Source: JAFDVL01 sp043736395 | Lineage (GTDB): Bacteria > Acidobacteriota > Blastocatellia > RBC074 | Direction of reading: 5' to 3' | DNA length: 46,974 nt | Assembly: GCA_043736395.1 (NCBI GenBank) | Contig: JAYTCQ010000323.1 | Span: 1 to 46,974, forward strand | Shown here: positions 41,826-46,974 of the stretch, piece by piece | Layout: the number at the start of each line of letters is the position of its first letter | How positions within the stretch are numbered: position 1 is the first letter of the stretch | Program-made: the position numbers and the translations under genes | The notes under the pieces: generated by a model | What the model was told of the DNA's origin: nothing | Databases searched by the model: none | What the model saw: the letters and a program-made list of their open reading frames with translations, nothing else

Positions 41826-42848
41826 TTAAAATGCCGAACGATGTGTGGCTTTTTGTTGATCGTTGCCCTGGATTTTTTCCATATCAGCATCCACCATCAT
41901 TTGCACCAATTCTTTAAATTTTACTTTTGGTTCCCAACCCAGCACCGTACGCGCTTTGGTTGGATCGCCGATGAGCAAATCCACTTCTGCCGGACGATAA
42001 TAGCGCGGATCAATCTCAACATGTTTTTCCCAATCAAGTCCCAAGTAACCAAATGATTCAGTTAACAAATCGCGTACCGAGTAAGTTTCGCCGGTAGCGA
42101 TGACGAAATCATCAGGCTTTTCCTGTTGTAACATTAACCACATGGCCTCGACATAATCTCCCGCAAAGCCCCAGTCACGTTTGGCATCCAGATTTCCTAG
42201 AAACAGTTTATCCTGCAAACCAAGCTTGATCGCCACTGCCGCTTTCGTCACTTTGCGTGTCACAAAGGTTTCGCCCCGGCGCGGAGATTCGTGATTGAAC
42301 AGAATCCCGTTACAGGCAAACATGTCATAGCTTTCACGATAATTTACCGTGATCCAATAAGAATAAAGTTTTGCCACCGCATAAGGTGAACGCGGATAAA
42401 ACGGCGTAGTTTCCCGCTGCGGAACTTCCTGCACCTTACCGTAAAGTTCGGAAGATGAGGCTTGGTAGAATTTCGTCTTAATACCTGTGTCACGAATTGC
42501 TTCTAATAACCGCAGCGTCCCAAGTCCGCCGACTTCAGCCGTATATTCAGGAATATCAAAGCTGACGCGCACGTGCGATTGCGCTCCCAGATTATAAATT
42601 TCGTCAGGTTGCACGTCGCGCAGAATTTTATTGAGCGAACTGGCATCGTTCAAATCGCCGTAGATCAATTTCAGGCGACGCGCCGATTCGTGCGGGTCTT
42701 GATAAATATGATCAATCCGTTCGGTATTGAACGAACTGGAACGACGAATAATGCCGTACACTTCATAATCTTTGGAGAGCAGGAGTTCAGCCAGATAGCT
42801 GCCATCCTGTCCCGTAATGCCTGTAATTAACGCTTTTTTTCTAGTCAT
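41826..42848 (-). CDS. gmd: GDP-mannose 4,6-dehydratase
   Basis: This is a 340-residue SDR-type dehydratase that converts GDP-mannose to GDP-4-keto-6-deoxymannose. Family strings are exact: ITGITGQDGSYLAELLL, RRSSSFNTERIDHIY, NLGAQSHVRVSF, SSSELYGKVQEVPQ, SPYAVAKLYSYWI and FNHESPRRGETFVTRKV. The partner enzyme Fcl is encoded next, so the route to GDP-L-fucose is complete from GDP-mannose. Cytosolic. The start at 42848 has no strong ribosome site. Confidence 0.97.
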   Translation of the reverse strand: MTRKKALITGITGQDGSYLAELLLSKDYEVYGIIRRSSSFNTERIDHIYQDPHESARRLKLIYGDLNDASSLNKILRDVQPDEIYNLGAQSHVRVSFDIPEYTAEVGGLGTLRLLEAIRDTGIKTKFYQASSSELYGKVQEVPQRETTPFYPRSPYAVAKLYSYWITVNYRESYDMFACNGILFNHESPRRGETFVTRKVTKAAVAIKLGLQDKLFLGNLDAKRDWGFAGDYVEAMWLMLQQEKPDDFVIATGETYSVRDLLTESFGYLGLDWEKHVEIDPRYYRPAEVDLLIGDPTKARTVLGWEPKVKFKELVQMMVDADMEKIQGNDQQKATHRSAF

Positions 42849-42865
42849 ATTTTTTAGCGGGGAGG

Positions 42866-43189
42866 TTATCCACGAAGGGCAGGAAGAAGTTGGTTAATAA
42901 TTAGACCTATGAAGCTATGGCAAATTTAGCTTGAATGTTCAGGAAGATGAATTGCCACTAGCTTCAGCTAGTGGGATAGGCAAATATCAAAGGCTTTAGC
43001 CAAAATTCTGAAATAATCCTCCTCCAATTCGCTTTAGCTAAAGCTGTTTGGAAAGAGACTGTTTTTTCTAATTCGGCTAAAGCCTCTGGGCACCATCGCA
43101 ATCCACTAGCTAAAGCTAGTGGCAATTCATTCAATTCAGGCTGCACACTCAGTAATTATTAACCAGCTTCTTCGTTTCCTCGTGGATAA
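42866..43189. repeat. Triple-nested inverted repeat with CACGAAG ends
   Basis: The outer arms 42866-42903 and 43153-43189 (TTATCCACGAAGGGCAGGAA..., pairing with ...CCTCGTGGATAA) enclose a second pair. This pair, 42949-42974 and 43103-43128 (26 bases, one mismatch), contains CACTAGCTTTAGCTAGTG-type palindromes. These enclose a third, looser pair around GGCTTTAGCC near 42990 and GGCTAAAGCC near 43076. The element fills the gap between the GT-fusion 3' end and the gmd start and holds no gene. A 60-codon open frame within it is made of repeat words and is not real. Confidence 0.85.
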
Positions 43190-43198
43190 ATTTCTTTT

Positions 43199-45223
43199 TC
43201 AAACAACCCGGGGCGGATCATAGTGAACGATTTCGGGGCGGTTAATACGAACTGTTTCGGCATTCAGATCACGCCGTAATAATTGATCGAAGGCAAGCGC
43301 GGCATTCACGAGGCTGCCCTTTTCAGCGGCAGCGCGGGCGCGACTTCCAGCCTGAGCCAAAGCCTCTGAATTTCCCAACCATTGCACAATCGCGTCTGCC
43401 AATTGATTGCCATTCAGGTTGGCAGGCAGCACAGATCCGCAATTGTTTTCTAAAATCACTATGGCGGCTTCACTTTTTTCCGGCCCGATAAATAAACAAG
43501 GGCGACCCGCAGCTAATATCCCGTAGACCTTGCTGGGCACGACCAATCCACATAATTCGTCATACATACAAGCCAAATGCAAATCGGCAGCACTCAGGCT
43601 TTCGGTTAATTTATCGTGTGGTTGCAAAGGGAAGAATTGCACGTTAGCGATTCGATCGCGTTCCACACGCGCCTGAACATCCGCCAAACGTGGACCATCG
43701 CCCACAATCAGCAACAATGCTTCCGGCATTTTTTGCTGGAGCAATTGCGCGGCATCCAGAATGGCATCAAACGGATGCGCAACACCCAGGTTGCCGGAAT
43801 ACATGACTACCGGACGATCCCCGATGCCGTTAGCTTCACGAAATGGATTGCCTTCGCGCGGGAGAGGACGAACATTATTTGTATCCGCCCAATTTGGAAT
43901 TACGGTTAACGCCGATGCATCAATCCCACGCGCCAGCATCCGGTCGTGCATACAACGCCCGATGCAAATGACCTGATCGTATTGGCGCAAGCCCCAACTG
44001 GAAACCCATTCCAGTAATTTAGTCGAACGCTTCCCTTTTTTGATCACGCCGACGGAAACAGCAATTTCAGGGTAAATATCCTGCGCCCAGTGCACCAATT
44101 TAAATTTGCGGAACAGTTTAAAAAACGCTCCCATTACAAAAATCAGCGGCGGATCGGTCATCGTAATCAGCACATCCGTCGGAGATAAACTGAGGATGCG
44201 CCAAAAAATCGCAGGGTATAAACTGAAATAGCTAAGCGCACGTCGTAGAATATTTTTGCGGCTGAACGGAATTCCCTGCACTCGCTCCACAAAAATCCCA
44301 TTCATCACCTCGCGCGATGGCAAAGCTGTTTCCGGCTGACTGGTGACGACAGTTACCTGCCAACCCAAATGCTTCATCTGATCGGCCAGTTCCGCCAGAA
44401 TCTGCCCCGTAGCCGCCAGGACGGGCGGGTAAACACGATTCACAAATAAAACCGAGCAAACTTTTAAAAATTCATTTTGTGGACGCAGGGATTTTGCGAC
44501 GACTCCTGATTCCACATTCGGCGAAATGATTTGAATATCAAGGTCATAGCCTTTGACACGCGCCAGAATAGATTCAAGATGCTCGTCATTCGGAATCAAT
44601 AATCGCGCAATATTTCGTTTATTGACTACTGCGTTTAAATCGTCGAAGCCGCCGAGCACTTCGACACCTTCAACCATCGGACGGTTCGCTTCAGGGTCAA
44701 TCAGCCCAACTAATTGATAGTCTGATTTCGGGCGGTCATTTAATTCAGGGATGAGTGTGGCAGCCTCTGGCCTGGTGCTCACCAGCAACGTATTTTGCTG
44801 CGGCATAGAGCGGCGAAGGCGTTGCAGGTAAACCCCGGCAGCATAGCGTGACAACACAATCACCGGAGCCGTCAAGATAAAATCCAAAATGAAGGCAGAA
44901 CGCGGATACCCACGAAAACCAAAAATTATAAAGATCGCCAGCACAAACAAGACCGAGCTGACCACCGAAGCCTTGAGGATATTTGGTACGTCGTTCAGCT
45001 CTTCAGAATTCCATTCGTCACTAAACAATCGGAAGTAATGAAAGACTGAGGCTTTCACAGCCAGGAGGACAGGAAATGTTTGCAGGGAAAGTCGAACAAA
45101 TCCATCGCTTAACGTCGCGAAATCAAAGCGAATCAGAAAGACTATGTAATAACAGACCATCAATAAGATTGCCTGAATTACAGCAACGATGACATTGCGA
45201 TATTTAAAGAGTCTTTCCACCAT
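43199..45223 (-). CDS. Fusion of CapD/FlaA1-type membrane and Rossmann domain to a GT4 glycosyltransferase
   Basis: This is a 674-residue protein in three parts. Residues 1-130 hold four membrane helices with IRFDF near residue 31, as in CapD/WbpM-type or initiating transferases. Residues about 140-245 form a nucleotide-binding Rossmann-like domain (LLVSTRPEAATLI, YQLVGLIDPEA, GVEVLGGFDDL). Residues about 255-655 are a GT4 glycosyltransferase of the WbuB type (CSVLFVNRVYPPV, VVMYSGNLGVAHPFDAILDA, LLLIVGDGPRL, VPSKVYGILAAGRP). The GT4 part would transfer a sugar from a nucleotide donor. Joining it to a CapD-type N-terminus without the dehydratase is unusual. A deep cytosolic-membrane role in polysaccharide assembly is likely. 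No ribosome site is evident. Confidence 0.85.
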   Translation of the reverse strand: MVERLFKYRNVIVAVIQAILLMVCYYIVFLIRFDFATLSDGFVRLSLQTFPVLLAVKASVFHYFRLFSDEWNSEELNDVPNILKASVVSSVLFVLAIFIIFGFRGYPRSAFILDFILTAPVIVLSRYAAGVYLQRLRRSMPQQNTLLVSTRPEAATLIPELNDRPKSDYQLVGLIDPEANRPMVEGVEVLGGFDDLNAVVNKRNIARLLIPNDEHLESILARVKGYDLDIQIISPNVESGVVAKSLRPQNEFLKVCSVLFVNRVYPPVLAATGQILAELADQMKHLGWQVTVVTSQPETALPSREVMNGIFVERVQGIPFSRKNILRRALSYFSLYPAIFWRILSLSPTDVLITMTDPPLIFVMGAFFKLFRKFKLVHWAQDIYPEIAVSVGVIKKGKRSTKLLEWVSSWGLRQYDQVICIGRCMHDRMLARGIDASALTVIPNWADTNNVRPLPREGNPFREANGIGDRPVVMYSGNLGVAHPFDAILDAAQLLQQKMPEALLLIVGDGPRLADVQARVERDRIANVQFFPLQPHDKLTESLSAADLHLACMYDELCGLVVPSKVYGILAAGRPCLFIGPEKSEAAIVILENNCGSVLPANLNGNQLADAIVQWLGNSEALAQAGSRARAAAEKGSLVNAALAFDQLLRRDLNAETVRINRPEIVHYDPPRVV

Positions 45224-45257
45224 AAACTAATGAATCAACTAACGCAGGCAAGCAATT

Positions 45258-45662
45258 CTATAGCAAAAGAGTAAAGCCTTCTTGCGCAAAATGGTGATCG
45301 TGTGTCAGGACTTCTGTAATATTTCGTTCGCGCATGGTTTGCATTGAGAGACAATCTGTCAGGCTGTACCCTTTGTCTTTGCGAGCGCGATACAGTTCAA
45401 GGGCTGAAATAAAAGCCGACCTTGTTTGCGGAACGATTTCGACCTTTTCACTTTGTAAGAGGTCATCAACAATTATGGCAACCTGCAAGCGAATGTCAGC
45501 ACCGAAACCGCTAAAATAATTCAAGACTTCGATCAGAACGGATTCGGTAGTAACAAAATCGGCTTTGAGTTTGGCATCTAATGCAAGCACTTGTGAATGC
45601 CATTGATCGCGGGGATTAATCGAAGCAATCCAATACAACGTATCAACAAAAACACGTTTCAT
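45258..45662 (-). CDS. PIN-domain ribonuclease toxin (VapC-like)
   Basis: This 134-residue PIN domain has D7 (VFVDTLYW), E45 (ESVLIEVLN), D103 (YSLTDCLSM) and D122 (VLTHDHHF) as the metal-binding acidic residues. The start overlaps the stop of the small gene upstream by four bases (ATGA), as in antitoxin-toxin operons. It is distinct from the PIN toxin at 15620-16000 and of a different sub-type. It lies within the polysaccharide locus. Confidence 0.9.
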   Translation of the reverse strand: MKRVFVDTLYWIASINPRDQWHSQVLALDAKLKADFVTTESVLIEVLNYFSGFGADIRLQVAIIVDDLLQSEKVEIVPQTRSAFISALELYRARKDKGYSLTDCLSMQTMRERNITEVLTHDHHFAQEGFTLLL

Positions 45663-45880
45663 CGTTTTGGTGATCCATACAAGTAATGGTCATGCTGTTC
45701 AGCACCATCTTCCGGGATGCGATCCCACACCTCGTTAGGAAGAGCTGCTGTTAATTCTTTAATTCGTTGTAATGGAGTGCGCTGTTGTTCCATTCGCTTG
45801 ATAAACGCCAGAACCTCTTGCTGTTGGGTTTCAGGTAATCGCCTCAACGTTTCTACGACCTGCTGCTCAATTATTAACAT
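45659..45880 (-). CDS. Putative antitoxin of the PIN toxin
   Basis: This 73-residue protein has an N-terminal helical segment, TLRRLPETQQQEVLAFIKRM, like DUF2281-type antitoxins, and a charged, disordered tail (EDGAEQHDHYLYGSPKR) likely to wrap the toxin. AAGGAG lies 5 bases before the ATG at 45880. It overlaps the toxin gene start by four bases. No DNA-binding fold is obvious, so autoregulation is uncertain. Confidence 0.85.
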   Translation of the reverse strand: MLIIEQQVVETLRRLPETQQQEVLAFIKRMEQQRTPLQRIKELTAALPNEVWDRIPEDGAEQHDHYLYGSPKR

Positions 45881-45933
45881 AAAGACTCCTTATCAGAAAA
45901 CAACCCTCGCTAAGCTCGTCGTATTATCCGTCA

Positions 45934-46428
45934 TCACCAAGACAAAGAGAAATGCCCCTTACTTAGTACACCTTTAGACAAAACATGAATCAATTGAACA
46001 AATCCTATGACCTGTATTTTTAAATCTTCCGGCACAATCCTCGCTATGTGCCCGGATCGGACGATTGTTTCTCCACTCTCCATTTGTTGCAGATAAATAT
46101 AGGGCGTTTCCTGCTCTTTGGCGAATTGTTCGTGGGAATCATCGGAAGTAATCACAAGGTCAGCTGTTTTAATTGCCGATAGAATCTCAGCATCAGGAAC
46201 ATTTTTCAGGTAAGTAATCCCCTGGCTTTTCAAGGTGAGTCCCTTAATCACGTCATCAAAGATAGAATCCACCAGACGCGAATTGAATTCAGGAACCGGC
46301 AGTAAAATCTTGATATGCTCTGACAACAAATACGTCAGCGTCAGCGGCAATAAAAGAGATTTCTTTTGCGGTTGTTCTTGCTGCAACTCGGTTGCCAACA
46401 AAATAGCGTACGGCGTTTCAATAGACAT
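45934..46428 (-). CDS. Protein of unknown function in the polysaccharide locus
   Basis: This 164-residue protein has no domain I recognise. Residues 1-60 (YAILLATELQQEQPQKKSLL, then TLTYLLSEHIKILLPVPEF) and 85-115 (AEILSAIKTADLVITSDDSH, then YIYLQQ) look like alternating beta-alpha units. This may be a Rossmann or glycosyltransferase-B half-domain. A repeat of KGVLSKGHF ends it. There is no signal peptide or membrane helix. A plausible context is a carbamoyl or sugar transferase partner, because the next upstream gene encodes a NodU-type carbamoyltransferase. The start at 46428 has no ribosome site; that it is a real gene rests on length and unbroken frame. Confidence 0.5.
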   Translation of the reverse strand: MSIETPYAILLATELQQEQPQKKSLLLPLTLTYLLSEHIKILLPVPEFNSRLVDSIFDDVIKGLTLKSQGITYLKNVPDAEILSAIKTADLVITSDDSHEQFAKEQETPYIYLQQMESGETIVRSGHIARIVPEDLKIQVIGFVQLIHVLSKGVLSKGHFSLSW

Positions 46429-46512
46429 CTATTTTAAGCGTAACCATCCATACATTGGTATCTACACAAGTTTTTAGTGCTGATAGTTATCGGCTTGGTT
46501 GATAATTTCTGC

Positions 46513-46712
46513 GTCGCCAACGGCGACCAACATTATAGCCTATGGTGCAGGCGTTTCGCCGAAACCATAGGTAGTTGAGCACCATTCAATCCGTCGCTGA
46601 AGGCGACGAACATCAACCACCATCGGTTGTTCGTCGCCTTCAGCGACGGAATCATTTTCGTATCTGACCTGGCGATTCTCGCCAGGCTATATTGTTGGTC
46701 GCCGTTGGCGAC
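46513..46712. repeat. Nested inverted repeat, CGTCGCTGAAGG family
   Basis: The outer arms 46513-46540 and 46685-46712 are 28-base reverse complements with one mismatch (GTCGCCAACGGCGACCAAC...). The inner arms 46591-46611 and 46629-46649 are perfect over 21 bases (CCGTCGCTGAAGGCGACGAA...). Between them a short hairpin around 46541-46567 reads CTATGGTG...CATAG. The gap of 46429-46740 upstream of the unknown protein and downstream of the carbamoyltransferase contains nothing else recognisable. Confidence 0.85.
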
Positions 46713-46740
46713 AAAGAACTTTTTCACAACTAGAGTTTCC

Positions 46741-46974
46741 CTACTGCTTACGCCGCACCGCATAGTTCCCCACATACAAAACATCCATCCGCGTTTTCAG
46801 GAAACAATCAATCGCGTGTCGCGGCGTACAGACAATCGGCTCATTCTCATTAAACGAAGTATTCAGCACCACTGGAACTCCGGTCAGCGCATTGAAATCA
46901 GAAATCAGTTGATAGTAACGAGCGTTCACAGATGGCGTCACGGTTTGTAATCGTCCTGATCCATCAACGTGTGT
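46741..46974 (-). CDS. NodU-family carbamoyltransferase, C-terminal part (runs off right edge)
   Basis: In the minus frame, 77 codons from the right edge end at the stop at 46741. The segment reads THVDGSGRLQTVTPSVNARY, then GVPVVLNTSFNENEPIVCTP, RHAIDCFLKTRMDVLYVGNY. These are signature strings of NodU/CmcH-type carbamoyltransferases, which transfer carbamoyl from carbamoyl phosphate to sugars or antibiotics. The 5' part lies outside the window. It is the first gene seen of the minus-strand polysaccharide run, so carbamoylation of the polymer is likely. Confidence 0.93.
   Translation of the reverse strand, partial: THVDGSGRLQTVTPSVNARYYQLISDFNALTGVPVVLNTSFNENEPIVCTPRHAIDCFLKTRMDVLYVGNYAVRRKQ

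Noticed and set aside
42964..43146. 60-codon minus-strand open frame
   Set aside because: It consists of GCTTTAGC repeat words within the nested repeat.
1..46974. tRNA, rRNA or riboswitch genes
   Set aside because: I looked for the usual conserved words and cloverleaf-like folds in the gaps and saw none; a covariance search could still find one.

Overview
The window is a 47 kb piece of a bacterial chromosome of moderate GC. The gene families point to Acidobacteriota, with Blastocatellia-like soil bacteria as my best guess. The reasons are a DNA-binding winged helix fused to a TolB-type propeller, a DUF1549/DUF1553 plus DUF1501 pair, many secreted Tat or lipoprotein enzymes, and dense hairpin-forming repeats between genes. 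This is inferred from gene content only: there is no rRNA or other marker gene. I saw no tRNA, rRNA, CRISPR array, transposase or phage gene.

Layout. 1-1000 (minus): 5' part of a NACHT NTPase running off the left edge. 1313-5141 (plus): overlapping operon of a periplasmic molybdenum hydroxylase ([2Fe-2S] and molybdopterin subunits) and an unknown secreted protein. 5319-8369: amidohydrolase, a DUF350 protein overlapping a lytic transglycosylase that starts with TTG, and a convergent lipoprotein with a protein-kinase-like active site. 8773-13343: operon of a PPP-type phosphatase, an ATP/ADP-translocase-like carrier fused to HEAT repeats, and a stand-alone cyclic-nucleotide-binding domain. 13513-18329 (minus): DUF1549/DUF1553, an AbrB/PIN toxin-antitoxin pair, an SGNH hydrolase and DUF1501. 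18619-21667 (plus): CBM9-like protein, cyclase and SDR. 21729-28109: a cluster bounded by two paralogous methyltransferases, holding a TPR protein, a decayed copy of its tail, a DUF6868 protein, a secreted barrel-like protein and a winged-helix/propeller regulator. 28263-37689: aldehyde dehydrogenase, a HD-GYP/GGDEF protein, GDPD, peptide-type ABC permeases and binding protein, and a YkgJ-type protein. 37708-46974 (minus): a surface-polysaccharide locus with a nucleotidyltransferase, a WecA-like initiating transferase, Fcl and Gmd (GDP-L-fucose), a fused membrane/Rossmann/GT4 glycosyltransferase, a VapBC-like pair, an unknown protein, and the 3' end of a NodU-type carbamoyltransferase running off the right edge.

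The most distinctive overall feature is the set of intergenic inverted repeats. Several unrelated vocabularies recur (CACGAAG, GTTCGCAG, GTAGACAG, CAACCAGCCATGG, CGTCGCTGAAGG and others), often nested inside one another. The CACGAAG arrays lie at gene 3' ends, while both GTTCGCAG arrays lie between divergent genes. One GTTCGCAG array supplies the first codons of the GDPD gene.

The strongest candidates for an undescribed system are the phosphatase/carrier-HEAT/cNMP-domain operon, the kinase-like lipoprotein beside the transglycosylase, the NACHT protein with an unrecognised helical N-terminus, and the methyltransferase-bounded TPR/regulator cluster.
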